Positions 46,996-55,997 of a DNA stretch of 64,000 bases are shown in pieces. Made by a program: the position numbers and the translations under genes. Below the pieces are notes generated by a model. That model ran no database searches and was not told where the DNA came from. It saw only the letters and a list, made by a program, of their open reading frames with translations. The stretch's first letter is position 1. Every line of letters starts with the position of its first letter. This DNA comes from Rubrivivax sp. (GTDB lineage: Bacteria > Pseudomonadota > Gammaproteobacteria > Burkholderiales > Burkholderiaceae): assembly GCA_016790225.1 (NCBI GenBank), contig JAEUOZ010000074.1, forward strand, positions 62,001-126,000, given 5' to 3'.

Positions 46996-47778
46996 TCAGA
47001 CCCCCAGCGGGAAGAACAACGCATCGAAGTTGCGCGTCGTGGCATGCGCCACGTCCTCGACCGACAGGCCTTTGGCCGCTGCCAGAGCCGCCGCGACATG
47101 CGGCACATAGGCCGGCTGATTGGGCTTGCCGCGATACGGAACGGGCGCCAGGTAAGGGCTGTCGGTCTCGATCAGGCAGCGATCCAGCGGCACCCAAGCG
47201 GCGACGTCGCGCAGATCCTGGGCATTCTTGAAGCTCAGGATGCCGGAAAACGAGATGTAGAAGCCCATGTCCAGCGCGGCGCGCGCAACGGCTGCGGTCT
47301 CGGTGAAGCAATGGAAGACGCCGCCGGCCGCTTCGGCGCCCTCCTCGCTCAGGATCCGCAAGGTGTCGTCCGAAGCCGATCGTGTGTGCACGACCAGCGG
47401 CTTGCGCACCGCCCGCGCGGCCCGGATGTGGCGGCGAAAGCGCTCGCGCTGCCAGGCCATCTCGTCGACCGAGCGCCCGTTCAGGCGGTAGTAGTCCAGC
47501 CCGGTTTCCCCGACACCTACGACCCGCGGTCGGGCCAGAAGATCCATCAGCTCGGATTCGCTCGGCTCGTGAACCGCTTCGCTGTCCGGGTGCACACCCG
47601 CGGTACACCAGAGCTTGTCGTGGGCCAGCGCCAGCGCGTGCACACGATCAAACTCCTCGACGGTCGTGCAGATGCACAGCGCTCGCGTCACCTGGGCGGC
47701 CGCCATCGCGGCCAGGACGTCTTCGATGCGCTCGTGCAAGCCTTCAAAGCTCAGATGGCAATGGGAATCGACAAACAT
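46996..47778 (-). CDS. tatD: TatD-family metal-dependent deoxyribonuclease
   Basis: A 260-residue TIM-barrel hydrolase with MFVDSHCHLSFEGL (first metal-binding His pair), TAGVHPDSE, VVGVGETGLDYYRL, PLVVHTRSASDDTL, GGVFHCFTETAAVARAALD and CLIETDSPYLAPVPYRGKPNQP. These are the metal ligands and substrate residues of the TatD 3'-5' DNase family (TatD, YcfH, YjjV). Its place after mltG-tmk-holB-pilZ indicates the YcfH branch, a standard order in beta- and gammaproteobacteria. pilZ is 77 bases upstream. Confidence 0.95.
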   Translation of the reverse strand: MFVDSHCHLSFEGLHERIEDVLAAMAAAQVTRALCICTTVEEFDRVHALALAHDKLWCTAGVHPDSEAVHEPSESELMDLLARPRVVGVGETGLDYYRLNGRSVDEMAWQRERFRRHIRAARAVRKPLVVHTRSASDDTLRILSEEGAEAAGGVFHCFTETAAVARAALDMGFYISFSGILSFKNAQDLRDVAAWVPLDRCLIETDSPYLAPVPYRGKPNQPAYVPHVAAALAAAKGLSVEDVAHATTRNFDALFFPLGV

Positions 47779-47855
47779 GCGGTGATCGGGATGCTGCAGT
47801 CCGTTCGGGCCACCCCGGGCGCACAGCGTCGCGCCCTGGGCAAGCGCCGGCTGGA

Positions 47856-48260
47856 TCAGATGGTCTGCGTCGGCTTGGAACTGGAGATCGAGGTGCCGAG
47901 CAGCTCTTCGATCTTCAGCTTCAGCGCGCGGGTCTTGTCGTCGTTCGGAAAACGCACGCCCACGCCCTGGGTCCTGCCGCCTGAGGCGTTGGCCGGCGTG
48001 ATCCAGGCCACCTTCCCGGCGACTGGATAACGTTGCGGGTCATCGGGCAGCGACAGCAGCAGGTAGATGTCTTCGCCCAGCCGGTATTCACGCGAGGTCG
48101 GAACGAACAAACCGCCATCGGCCAGCATCGGGATGTAGGCCGCGTACAGCGCGCCCTTCTCGCGAAAGACCAGCTGGATCACGCTGGGCCGCGCGCCGCT
48201 GGTCGCCGGCGTCGACGCGGGCGCCAGCGGGGCAGATCGGGCCGTGGGCGGCGTGTTCAT
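47856..48260 (-). CDS. pilZ: PilZ, type IV pilus-type single-domain PilZ protein
   Basis: A 134-residue protein with a disordered Ala/Pro-rich N-terminus, then the domain: VIQLVFREKGALYAAYIPMLADGGLFVPTS, DIYLLLSLPDDPQRYPVAGKVAWITP, and GVGVRFPNDD. The N-terminal R-x-x-x-R and D/N-x-S-x-x-G residues that bind c-di-GMP in other PilZ domains are not seen; this matches the pilus-assembly PilZ, which works with PilB and does not bind the nucleotide. Downstream of holB by 66 bases, the common arrangement. Confidence 0.92.
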   Translation of the reverse strand: MNTPPTARSAPLAPASTPATSGARPSVIQLVFREKGALYAAYIPMLADGGLFVPTSREYRLGEDIYLLLSLPDDPQRYPVAGKVAWITPANASGGRTQGVGVRFPNDDKTRALKLKIEELLGTSISSSKPTQTI

Positions 48261-48326
48261 GCGTCGAGTGTAGCCAATGCGCTTGTCATGCGTGTCATCC
48301 CGAACGCGTCAAGCCGTGACTGCCCG

Positions 48327-49337
48327 TCAGGCCCGCGCGGGCCGCAGCGCGTCCTGCCCTTCGGCGATCAAGGCGTCCATGAGCACGGGCTCGTTCCACG
48401 GGTGTTCGGCGTGGCGCTGGATCTGCAGCAGCTGCCGCTGCCATTGGGCCAGGCGGGGCAGCTGCAGCGGCCCCTGAAGGCGAGCTTCGGGGAAGAAGCG
48501 CGGCGCAGCACCGACCGCCAGGCACATGGCGTCGTGGCACAGGCGAGCCAGGATGTCCAGGCGCAGCGCGATGCCCAGACCACCCAGTACGGACGCGTCC
48601 CCGGCCTGCACCCGCTGAGGCAAGGCCGACCAGGCCTCGGCGCTCAAGCCGGCGCGGTGCAGGGCCAGCGCATCAAGCGGCCGACCCGAGCAGGCCGCCA
48701 GCAGCACAGCCGCGGCGGAAACGCCCTGCCCGGCCAGCCAGGCCTGCGCCTGCGCCGCATCGGGCGAGGGCAAGGGCGTGATCTGGCAGCGGCTGCGGAT
48801 GGTCGGCAGCAGCCGCGCGGGCTCGGCGGCCGCCAGTACCAGGCGCGTGCCGGGAGGCGGTTCTTCCAGCGTCTTGAGCAGCGCGCTGGCGGCGATGGCA
48901 TTCATGGCTTCCGCTGGCAGGGCCACCAGCGCATGCCCGCGGCCACGGCCGGAGGTGGAGCTGAGCCGCTCGGTGGCAGCGCGCACCTCATCGACGCGGA
49001 TCTGTCGGCTGGGCTTGCGGCGCTCGTCCAGCTTGACGGGCATCTCGCGCTCCAGCGCCAGGGCCTCCGGCAGCAGCCACACCGCATCGGGATGTGCCCA
49101 GCCCCGAAAGAGCCGGCAGCTGCCGCAGTGGCCGCAGGGGCGCGCTTCTGGGGCACCCTCGCAGAGCCAACCCTGGGCGACCGCCAGCGCCAGATCCCAG
49201 GCGCCGTCACCCGGCGCGCCGTGGATGATCAGCGCATGGCCGCGCTGCTGCTGAAGGATAGTCTGCAGCGGCTGGCGCAGCCAGGGCAGGCTCAGCTCGC
49301 CCGACTCGCTCACCACCGCAGGCAGCGCGCCCGTCAC
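48327..49337 (-). CDS. holB: DNA polymerase III subunit delta' (HolB)
   Basis: Clamp-loader subunit, 336 residues. It has [19 protein letters not shown] in place of a true Walker A, a Cys cluster of the zinc finger ([11 protein letters not shown]), the [14 protein letters not shown] region, and the SRC-type [33 protein letters not shown] and RSRCQ segments. The start is a GTG (49337) overlapping the tmk stop as GTGA; the frame continues upstream but that is the antisense-like shadow of tmk in another frame. Downstream is pilZ. mltG, tmk and holB form one coupled unit. Confidence 0.94.
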   Translation of the reverse strand: MTGALPAVVSESGELSLPWLRQPLQTILQQQRGHALIIHGAPGDGAWDLALAVAQGWLCEGAPEARPCGHCGSCRLFRGWAHPDAVWLLPEALALEREMPVKLDERRKPSRQIRVDEVRAATERLSSTSGRGRGHALVALPAEAMNAIAASALLKTLEEPPPGTRLVLAAAEPARLLPTIRSRCQITPLPSPDAAQAQAWLAGQGVSAAAVLLAACSGRPLDALALHRAGLSAEAWSALPQRVQAGDASVLGGLGIALRLDILARLCHDAMCLAVGAAPRFFPEARLQGPLQLPRLAQWQRQLLQIQRHAEHPWNEPVLMDALIAEGQDALRPARA

Positions 49338-49960
49338 CACGCCCCATGCTCCTGCGCCGCCCGCGCTACCTGCAGCCAGACCCGATCCGGCGGCTGATCG
49401 GCATCGATGACGGCAAAGCGCTGTGGCGAGGCTGCGCTGCGGCGGGCGTAGCCGCCGCGCACCCGCTCGAAGAACTCGACATCCTGCGCCTCGAAGCGGT
49501 CCGGCGCCCGAGCGGCCGCGCGGCGGCGGGCGGCCTCGGCCGCCGGCAGATCGAACCACAGCGTCAGATCCGGCTGACGACCTTGCTGGACCCAGCGCTC
49601 CAGTTGCGCCAGCACCTCAAGATCGAAGCCGCGCCCGCCGCCCTGGTAGGCGAAGCTCGCGTCCGTGAAGCGGTCGCAGATCACCGTGATGCCGGCGCGC
49701 AGGGCGGGCTCGATCGTCTGCTGCAGGTGATCACGCCGCGCCGCAAAGATCAGCAGGCTCTCGGTCAAGGTGTCCATCGGCTGGTGCAGCACCAGTTCGC
49801 GCAGGGTTTCGGCCAGCGGCGTGCCACCGGGCTCGCGCGTCAGCAAGACGCGCCGGCCGTGATCACGCAGCGCCTGGGCCAGGGTCTCGATGTGCGTGGT
49901 CTTGCCCGCGCCGTCGATGCCTTCGAAAGTGATGAAGAGGGCCGCTGCCGAAGTGCTCAA
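49334..49960 (-). CDS. tmk: Thymidylate kinase
   Basis: Phosphorylates dTMP to dTDP. The 208-residue protein has the P-loop [16 protein letters not shown], the DR(Y/F) motif [19 protein letters not shown] and a lid region rich in Arg ([19 protein letters not shown]). The start is TTG, overlapping the mltG stop as TTGA. Its own stop overlaps the holB GTG. The coupled order mltG-tmk-holB is conserved in many proteobacteria. Confidence 0.97.
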   Translation of the reverse strand: MSTSAAALFITFEGIDGAGKTTHIETLAQALRDHGRRVLLTREPGGTPLAETLRELVLHQPMDTLTESLLIFAARRDHLQQTIEPALRAGITVICDRFTDASFAYQGGGRGFDLEVLAQLERWVQQGRQPDLTLWFDLPAAEAARRRAAARAPDRFEAQDVEFFERVRGGYARRSAASPQRFAVIDADQPPDRVWLQVARAAQEHGAW

Positions 49961-50976
49961 GGGTTGCCGCGCCGCTGATAGGTGTTGACCGCGCGATTGT
50001 GATCGGCCAGGTTTTCGCTGAAGACGCTGCTGCCGTCGCCACGCGCCACGAAATACAGCGCCCGCGTCGTCTGCGGTTGCACGGCCGCCAGCAGCGAATC
50101 CTCGCCCGGCATGGCAATCGGCGTGGGCGGCAGGCCGCGGCGTGTGTAGGTGTTGAAGGGCGTGTCTGCCTGCAGATCACGCTTGCGAAGGTTGCCGTCG
50201 AAGGCCGCGCCCAGGCCGTAGATCACCGTGGGATCGGTCTGCAGCGGCATGTCGATGCGCAGCCGGTTGATGAAGACACCGGCCACCAGCCCGCGATCCG
50301 CGGCGCGGCCGGTTTCCTTCTCGACGATGGAGGCGAGGATCAACACCTCATCCGGGCTCTTCAGGGGCAGCCCCGCCGCCCTGGCCTCCCAGGCTTGCTG
50401 GAGCTTGCGCTGCATCTGCGCCTGGGCGCGGCGAAGCACGGTCAGATCACTGACGCCACGGCCATAGCGGTAGGTATCCGGAAAGAAGCGGCCTTCCGCC
50501 GCGACGCCCGGGGCCCCCAGCGCCGCCATCAACTCGGCTTCGCTCATGGTCGCGGTGCTGGGCTTGAGGTGGGGCGCCTTGGCCAGCGCCTCGCGCCATT
50601 GACGCAGGGTCCAGCCTTCGATGAGTCGCACCTGCTCCATGGTCTCGTCACCCTGCACCATCTTCTGCAGCAGGGCCCGCGGCGTGGTGTTGTCGTCGAT
50701 CGCGTAGCTGCCCGCGCGGATGCGGCGCGCATCCCCTGACCAGCGAAACCACTGGAAGAGCCACTCGGCCGGCACGTCCACGCCGGCAGCGACCCAGCGC
50801 TGGGCGATCTCCCGCGGGGTTGCGCCGGACTCGACGGAAAGCTCCACCGTTGCCTGTTTGACCGGCAAGGGCTGATCCAGCCAGCGCCACGCCAGCCAGG
50901 CGGCCAGCCCGGCCAGCAGCAGGAGCGTGGCCAGCACCGCACCCAACAGCCGTAACCCGATTCGCCTTGCGGACAT
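49957..50976 (-). CDS. mltG: Endolytic murein transglycosylase MltG
   Basis: Cuts glycan strands at the inner membrane and helps end peptidoglycan polymerisation. The 339-residue protein has an N-terminal membrane anchor ([25 protein letters not shown]), a LysM-like subdomain, and the catalytic domain with [39 protein letters not shown] (catalytic Glu) and [14 protein letters not shown], ending [18 protein letters not shown]. The chosen Met starts just before the anchor; the frame is open 22 codons further into ygfZ. It is divergent from ygfZ with 22 bases between starts. Confidence 0.96.
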   Translation of the reverse strand: MSARRIGLRLLGAVLATLLLLAGLAAWLAWRWLDQPLPVKQATVELSVESGATPREIAQRWVAAGVDVPAEWLFQWFRWSGDARRIRAGSYAIDDNTTPRALLQKMVQGDETMEQVRLIEGWTLRQWREALAKAPHLKPSTATMSEAELMAALGAPGVAAEGRFFPDTYRYGRGVSDLTVLRRAQAQMQRKLQQAWEARAAGLPLKSPDEVLILASIVEKETGRAADRGLVAGVFINRLRIDMPLQTDPTVIYGLGAAFDGNLRKRDLQADTPFNTYTRRGLPPTPIAMPGEDSLLAAVQPQTTRALYFVARGDGSSVFSENLADHNRAVNTYQRRGNP

Positions 50977-50998
50977 GGGTGCTGATGATAATGAGCCG

Positions 50999-51946
50999 AT
51001 GACGCCCACTTTGAGCCCCGCCGCCGCGCTGCAAGGCGCCATTCGCCTGTCTGACTGGGGCGTGATCCTGGCCCGCGGCGCCGACGCCGCGAGCTTCCTG
51101 CACTCGCAGCTGACGCAGAGCGCGCAAGGCCTGACGGCCGACCGCGCGCGCCTGGCGGGCTACTGTTCGCCCAAGGGGCGGCTGCTGGCCAGCTTCGTGC
51201 TCTTCCGGCTGGATGCCGACACGATGGCCCTGGCCTGCAGCGCCGATCTGCTGGCCCCGACGCTGAAGCGCCTGTCGATGTTCGTGATGCGTGCCAAGTG
51301 CCAGCTCAGCGATGGCTCGGCGCAGTGGGCGCTGTGGGGGCTGGCCGGCGACGCCGCGGGCCGCTGGCTGGGCGGCGCCGCGCAGCAGGCCACGACCTGG
51401 CGTGCCGGCGTGGCAGAAGCGAGGCCCGATCTCACCTGGATCCGCCTGCCCGATGCCCCGGCCACGCGCTGGCTGTGTTGCGCACCGGCCGAAGCCGCAG
51501 CGCCTGATGTGCCAGCGCTGCCTGCTCAGGCCTGGTCCTGGCTGGAGGTGCGCAGCGCCGTGCCGCGCATCACGGCCGCCACGTCCGACCACTTCGTGCC
51601 CCAGATGGTGAACCTGGAGCTGGTGGGCGGCGTGGACTTTCAGAAAGGTTGCTTCCCTGGCCAGGAGGTCGTCGCGCGCAGCCAGTACCGCGGCACGCTC
51701 AAGCGCCGCATGGTGCTGGCCGAGGCCAGCGGCCCGCTGCAGGCCGGTGCCGAGGTGCACCACAGCAGCGACCCCGGCCAGCCGGCGGGCGAGGTGGTGC
51801 TGGCGGCCGCGCACCCCGATGGCGCCTGGTCTGCGCTGCTGGAGGTGAAGCTGGCGATGCTGGGCCAGGAAGGCAGCTTCCGCAGCGGCGAGGTCTCGCT
51901 GCTGCCCACGCCCCTGCCCTACGCGATGCCGGCTGAAGCGGCCTGA
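50999..51946 (+). CDS. ygfZ: YgfZ-type (CAF17) folate-binding Fe-S assembly protein
   Basis: A 315-residue protein of the aminomethyltransferase-like fold that acts in repair or assembly of Fe-S enzymes. The family signature VDFQKGCFPGQEVVARSQYRG, with the conserved Cys, is intact. The N-terminal domain starts WGVILARGADAASFLHSQLTQ. Start choice: ATG at 50999 (MTPTLSPAAALQG); earlier in-frame ATGs (50927, 50975) would overlap the divergent mltG gene. DUF4936-like gene follows in 10 bases. Confidence 0.95.
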   Translation: MTPTLSPAAALQGAIRLSDWGVILARGADAASFLHSQLTQSAQGLTADRARLAGYCSPKGRLLASFVLFRLDADTMALACSADLLAPTLKRLSMFVMRAKCQLSDGSAQWALWGLAGDAAGRWLGGAAQQATTWRAGVAEARPDLTWIRLPDAPATRWLCCAPAEAAAPDVPALPAQAWSWLEVRSAVPRITAATSDHFVPQMVNLELVGGVDFQKGCFPGQEVVARSQYRGTLKRRMVLAEASGPLQAGAEVHHSSDPGQPAGEVVLAAAHPDGAWSALLEVKLAMLGQEGSFRSGEVSLLPTPLPYAMPAEAA

Positions 51947-51956
51947 TGGATCCGAT

Positions 51957-52370
51957 GTGACCCCTGACGGGAGCGGCGGCATCCAGCTCTACGCCTACTG
52001 GAAGACGCTCGACACGACGCGAGCCCTGGCCTTGGCAAGGCAGATGCAGGCCGATCTGCGGCAGACCTTGCCGGGGCTGCAGGCGCAGCTGCTGCAGCGC
52101 GCCGACGCCGGGCACGAACCGGATGTCACGCCACCACCATCCCAGGGCGCTCCAGCCGCTGAAGACGGGTCTGCCAAGCCGGGCCACCCGACCACGCTGA
52201 TGGAGATCTACCGGTTGCCTGGTGCCGGCCTGACAAAAGCCGAACAAGCCCTGATCGATGCGATGGCGGCCGAGCGGCTGGCCACAGTCATCGTCTCGGC
52301 CCGCCAGGTGGAGCGATTCGTGTCTTTGCCGCCGGCGGGGGCGCCCACTCGGCCCTGGCCATCCGCATAG
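51957..52370 (+). CDS. DUF4936-like protein
   Basis: A 137-residue protein that starts with a GTG. It reads GGIQLYAYWKTLDTTRALALARQMQADLRQTLPGLQAQLLQR, then a Pro-rich insertion, then TTLMEIYRLP and a helix with a conserved-looking VERFVSLPP end. The strand-helix-strand pattern and the place after ygfZ match the DUF4936 group in Burkholderiales; function is unknown. The stop is followed by a 36-base gap to the convergent thioesterase-acetyltransferase gene. Confidence 0.72.
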   Translation: MTPDGSGGIQLYAYWKTLDTTRALALARQMQADLRQTLPGLQAQLLQRADAGHEPDVTPPPSQGAPAAEDGSAKPGHPTTLMEIYRLPGAGLTKAEQALIDAMAAERLATVIVSARQVERFVSLPPAGAPTRPWPSA

Positions 52371-52406
52371 TCGCCGTCCGCTGGCCTTGACGAACCGCTG
52401 ACGCTC

Positions 52407-53264
52407 CTAGAGCGCCAGCACCATCTCCTGGTGCGGAATGCCCGCTTCCTCGAACGCAGGGCCGCGGGGCTCGAAGCCCTGGCGGCGGTAGAAACCGACG
52501 GCGGACGCCTGCGCGTGCAGCACCACCGCGCCCAGCTCACGCTCGCGCGCAGCCTGCACCAGGGCCTGCAGCAGCGCGCGGCCCACCTGCCCTCCGCGCG
52601 CCACGCGCAACACGGCCATGCGGCCGATCTTGCCCGTGCCGTTGGCCAATGCCACGAGCCGCCCGGTGCCCAGCACCTGGCCCAGGCGATTGACCGCCAG
52701 CGCATGCAGGGCCGTGGCATCGGCCGCATCCCACTCCAGCTCGGCCGGAATCTTCTGTTCTTCGACGAAGACGGCCTTGCGCAGAGGGTGGGCCTGCGGG
52801 CCGAGATCATCCCAGCGGCCGGTGCGCAGCTGCACCATCGGCTCGCCGGCTTCGAAGGCAGTCAGCAGTTCGCGCAGCGGCGCGGGGATGGGGCGCGAGG
52901 TCTGGCTGGCCGGATCGGCAAACACATAGACCAGCTCGCCCGTGACCAGCGCCTGCTCGCCGTTGAAGACCGCGGCCTGGAACAGCATCGACGAGTTGCC
53001 GATGCGCTCGCAGCGGATGCCCACCTCGAGTGCGTCGTCATAGCGCGCCGAGCCCATGTACTCCACGGTCGCCTTGCGCACGTAGAGGTCGCCCTGCAGC
53101 GCCGCCATCGTGTCGTGGTACGGCAGTGCCATCGCACGCCAGTAGCCGGCGACCGCGGTGTCGAAGTACATCAGGTAGTGGCCGTTGAACACGATCTTCT
53201 GCATGTCCACCTCGGCCCAGCGCACGCGCAGGCGCTCGAGAAAACGGAAGTTGCTGCGTTTCAT
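52407..53264 (-). CDS. Fusion of hot-dog acyl-CoA thioesterase (YbgC/FadM type) and GNAT acetyltransferase
   Basis: A 285-residue two-domain protein. Residues 1-140 are a 4HBT/YbgC-type thioesterase with VRWAEVDMQKIVFNGHYLMYFD (the catalytic Asp and N-G-x-Y pattern) and ATVEYMGSARYDDALEVGIRCE. Residues 141-285 are a GNAT domain: PLRKAVFVEEQKIPAELEWD, LGTGRLVA, GKIGRMAVLRVARGGQVGRALLQALV (acetyl-CoA loop), and VLHAQASAVGFYRRQGFEP. Both domains look complete, and the reading frame is continuous. The GNAT half resembles ElaA. The physiological substrate is unknown. The esterase gene 7 bases away is on the same strand and may share a transcript. Confidence 0.92.
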   Translation of the reverse strand: MKRSNFRFLERLRVRWAEVDMQKIVFNGHYLMYFDTAVAGYWRAMALPYHDTMAALQGDLYVRKATVEYMGSARYDDALEVGIRCERIGNSSMLFQAAVFNGEQALVTGELVYVFADPASQTSRPIPAPLRELLTAFEAGEPMVQLRTGRWDDLGPQAHPLRKAVFVEEQKIPAELEWDAADATALHALAVNRLGQVLGTGRLVALANGTGKIGRMAVLRVARGGQVGRALLQALVQAARERELGAVVLHAQASAVGFYRRQGFEPRGPAFEEAGIPHQEMVLAL

Positions 53265-53271
53265 GCTGTCC

Positions 53272-54186
53272 TCAGGGTGAATAAAAAGCCTGCTTCAGCG
53301 CTGCCGCTGCCGCGTCCAGCGCGGCGCCGGCTTCGGGCAGCACGCGGCCCATCTTGATGAAGTCGTGCGTCACGCCGCGCGCCAGTTCCAGCTGCACCGG
53401 CACGCCGGCCGCGCGCAGGCGGTCAGCATAGGCCAGCCCCTCGTCGACCAGCGGATCGCACTCGGCCAGGATCACGCAGGCGTCCGCCACGCCATCGACA
53501 TCCGCCACTTCCAGCGGTGCAAAGCGCCAGTCGCGCCGGTGGTGGTACTCCAGCGTGTGATCGAAGAACCAGGCGATGGTCGCGGCCTCGATCAGGAAGC
53601 CTTGGGCAAAGAGCCTGTGCGACGGCGTATCGGCATGCGCCGTGGTGCCGGGCGTGATCAGCAGTTGCAGGCGCAGCGGCAGCCCGGCATCGCGCGCCAT
53701 CAGCGCCGCGACGGCCGCCAGGGTGCCGCCGGCGCTGTCGCCGCCCACCGCCAGGCGCTGGCCATCCAGCTGCAGGGCCTCGGCCTGCTGCGGCAGGCAG
53801 CGCAGGGCCGCCCAGGTGTCGTCCTGCGCCGCCGGAAACCGGTGCTCGGGCGCCAGGCGGTAATCCAGCGAGATCACCGCGCAGCCCGCCCGCCGCGCGA
53901 GCTGCCGGCACAGCGCGTCGTGCGTTTCCAGGCCACCGACGACAAAACCCCCGCCGTGCAGGTACAGCAGCACCGGCAACCTGGCGTCGGATGGCGCATA
54001 GAGCCGCGCGGGACGCGGGCGGCCATCGCCGCCGGGCAGTTCCAGCGCCTCCAGGCGCGCCATCGGCACCCGGGGCAGATCCAGCACCTCGGCGCCCGCG
54101 GCATAGGCCGCACGCGCCTCGGTCGGCGTCAGGGCGTGCAGCGGGGGCCGGCCGGCGCGGCGGATGCGATCCAGCAGCCCGGCCAT
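53272..54186 (-). CDS. HSL-family alpha/beta esterase (LipN/acetylhydrolase type)
   Basis: A hormone-sensitive-lipase-type esterase of 304 residues from this ATG. It shows the family box LLYLHGGGFVVGGLETHD (oxyanion HGGG), nucleophile elbow VGGDSAGGTLAAV, and the Asp and His of the triad near ILAECDPLVDEG and GVTHDF. The start is uncertain: the frame runs upstream past the divergent alcohol dehydrogenase start, but MAGLLDRIRRAGRPPLHALTP suits the family; a TTG nine codons upstream is another choice. It is divergent from the iron alcohol dehydrogenase gene. The substrate is unknown. Confidence 0.86.
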   Translation of the reverse strand: MAGLLDRIRRAGRPPLHALTPTEARAAYAAGAEVLDLPRVPMARLEALELPGGDGRPRPARLYAPSDARLPVLLYLHGGGFVVGGLETHDALCRQLARRAGCAVISLDYRLAPEHRFPAAQDDTWAALRCLPQQAEALQLDGQRLAVGGDSAGGTLAAVAALMARDAGLPLRLQLLITPGTTAHADTPSHRLFAQGFLIEAATIAWFFDHTLEYHHRRDWRFAPLEVADVDGVADACVILAECDPLVDEGLAYADRLRAAGVPVQLELARGVTHDFIKMGRVLPEAGAALDAAAAALKQAFYSP

Positions 54187-54328
54187 GCGCGGCGTCAACA
54201 GGTGATGCGCCAAACCATCAGGGGAACAAGCGATAAGGCGCCCGAGTATGCCGTTGCATACTGGCCGCAGCACCCGGGGGAACCGCGCAGCAAAGCCGCC
54301 CGACCCGCCCGTGCCACCGGAGCACTCG

Positions 54329-55477
54329 ATGGCCTTCATCAACTACCTCACCCAGATCCACCTGGACTATGGCGTCGTCGGCCAGCTGCCGGCGGAATGC
54401 GCGCGTGTCGGCATGCAGCGGCCGATGATCGTCACCGATGCCGGGGTGCGGGCGGCCGGCGTGCTGGCCCAGGCCGAAGCCGTCCTGGGCGAGCTGCCCC
54501 ACGCGGTCTTCGATGGCACGCCCGCCAACCCGACGGAGGCCGGCGTGCGCGCCGCCGTGGCCCTGCTGCGCGAACAGCGCTGCGATGGCCTCATCGCCGT
54601 CGGCGGCGGCTCCAGCATCGATCTGGCCAAGGGCGTGGCGATCGCCGCCACGCATGAGGGCCCGCTGACGCACTACGCCACCATCGAAGGCGGCAGCCCC
54701 CTCATCACCGAACGCGTGCTGCCGCTGATCGCCGTGCCCACCACCGCCGGCACCGGCAGCGAGGTGGCGCGCGGCGCGATCCTGATCGTCGATGACGGCC
54801 GCAAGCTCGGCTTCCACAGCTGGCACCTGGTGCCGCGCAGCGCGCTGCTGGATCCGGCACTGACGCTCGGCCTGCCCCCGATGCTGACGGCCGCGACCGG
54901 CATGGATGCCATCGCGCACTGCCTGGAGACCTTCATGGCGCCTGCCGTCAACCCCCCTGCCGACGGCATCGCGCTGGACGGCCTGGCGCGCGGCTGGGCG
55001 CACATCGAACGCGCCACGCGCGACGGCCAGGACCGCGAGGCGCGCTGGAACATGATGAGTGCCAGCATGCAAGGGGCCATGGCGTTCCAGAAGGGCCTGG
55101 GCTGCGTGCACTCGCTCAGCCACAGCCTGGGCGGCGTGAATCCGCGGTTGCACCACGGCACCTTGAATGCCTTGTTTCTGCCCGCGGTGGTGCTGTTCAA
55201 CGCGCCGTCCGAATCGATCCGCCGTGAACGGCGCCTGCAGCGCATCGCTCAGGCCATCGGCATCGGCACCTGTGATGAGCAGGGCACGGAACTCGCCGAA
55301 GCGCTGCGCGAGCTGAACCAGCGGCTCGGGCTGCCTTCGGGGCTTGCCGCGCTGGGCGTGAGGCCTGAGCTCTTCGAGCGCGTGATCGATGGCGCCATGG
55401 CCGATCACTGCCACAGGACCAACCCGCGCCTGGCCACGCGCGAGGATTACCGGGAGATGCTGCAGGCCTCGCTCTAG
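54329..55477 (+). CDS. Iron-containing alcohol dehydrogenase (group III)
   Basis: A 382-residue NAD(P)-dependent Fe-type alcohol dehydrogenase. It has the nucleotide-binding GGGSSIDLAKGVAI, TTAGTGSEVARGAIL, the metal region TGMDAIAHCLETF with Asp and His ligands, HSLSHSLGG and HHGTLNALFLP. GGAG lies 6 bases before the ATG, which supports this start over the longer frame. The N-terminal FINYLTQIHLDYG is typical. Substrate may be a short-chain alcohol or hydroxy acid; the divergent esterase suggests a link to ester or lipid degradation, by context only. Confidence 0.93.
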   Translation: MAFINYLTQIHLDYGVVGQLPAECARVGMQRPMIVTDAGVRAAGVLAQAEAVLGELPHAVFDGTPANPTEAGVRAAVALLREQRCDGLIAVGGGSSIDLAKGVAIAATHEGPLTHYATIEGGSPLITERVLPLIAVPTTAGTGSEVARGAILIVDDGRKLGFHSWHLVPRSALLDPALTLGLPPMLTAATGMDAIAHCLETFMAPAVNPPADGIALDGLARGWAHIERATRDGQDREARWNMMSASMQGAMAFQKGLGCVHSLSHSLGGVNPRLHHGTLNALFLPAVVLFNAPSESIRRERRLQRIAQAIGIGTCDEQGTELAEALRELNQRLGLPSGLAALGVRPELFERVIDGAMADHCHRTNPRLATREDYREMLQASL

Positions 55478-55605
55478 GCGGGACGGCTGCGTCCGCGGCC
55501 TGTGAGGACCGCGCGGACTGCGCGGCAGATCGCCCGGCTGCGCAGTCTGTCCTGCCCATCTGCAGAACGTCGCACGGCCCGGCGGCGTTCATCCGCTGCC
55601 GTTAT

Positions 55606-55629
55606 GGTGTGCTACCTCGGCAACACACC
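55606..55629. promoter_or_regulatory. Inverted repeat before the GntR gene, candidate autoregulatory operator
   Basis: GGTGTG (55606-55611) and CACACC (55624-55629) are perfect inverted arms with a 12-base centre, 11 bases before the regulator ATG. YtrA-type GntR regulators usually repress their own ABC operon from a palindrome in this place. The 163-base gap upstream has no other distinct signal. Confidence 0.5.
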
Positions 55630-55640
55630 TGCAGCGCACC

Positions 55641-55997
55641 ATGACCAACACCTGGGACGACGGGCTTCCGATCTACCAGCAGCTGGCTGACCGTCTGGCG
55701 GCCCTGCTGCTGGACGGCCAGCCACCGGAAGGCGAGGCCATGCCCTCGGTGCGCGTGCTGGCCAGCCAGCACTTGCTGAACCCCCTGACCGTGAGCCGCG
55801 CGCTGCAGGCACTTTCCGAGGCGGGCTTGCTGGAAAGCCGCCGCGGGCTGGGGCTGTTCGTGACGCCGGGCGCGCGCGAACGCCTCAAGGCCAGCGAACG
55901 GGAACGTTTTCTGAAGACCGAATGGCCCAGGCTGCGCGAGCGCCTGAAGCGCCTGGACATCGACGCCACACAACTGAGTTGGGAGGACCGGGCATGA
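55641..55997 (+). CDS. GntR-family regulator, YtrA subfamily
   Basis: A 118-residue protein: a winged-helix domain (LPIYQQLADRLAALLLDGQPPEGEAMPSVRVLASQ, then NPLTVSRALQALSEAGLLESRRGLGLFV) plus a short helical tail with no separate effector domain, which is the YtrA type. Such regulators sit first in operons of ABC exporters and respond to antibiotics or envelope stress. Its TGA overlaps the ATPase ATG (ATGA), so the two are coupled. Confidence 0.92.
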   Translation: MTNTWDDGLPIYQQLADRLAALLLDGQPPEGEAMPSVRVLASQHLLNPLTVSRALQALSEAGLLESRRGLGLFVTPGARERLKASERERFLKTEWPRLRERLKRLDIDATQLSWEDRA

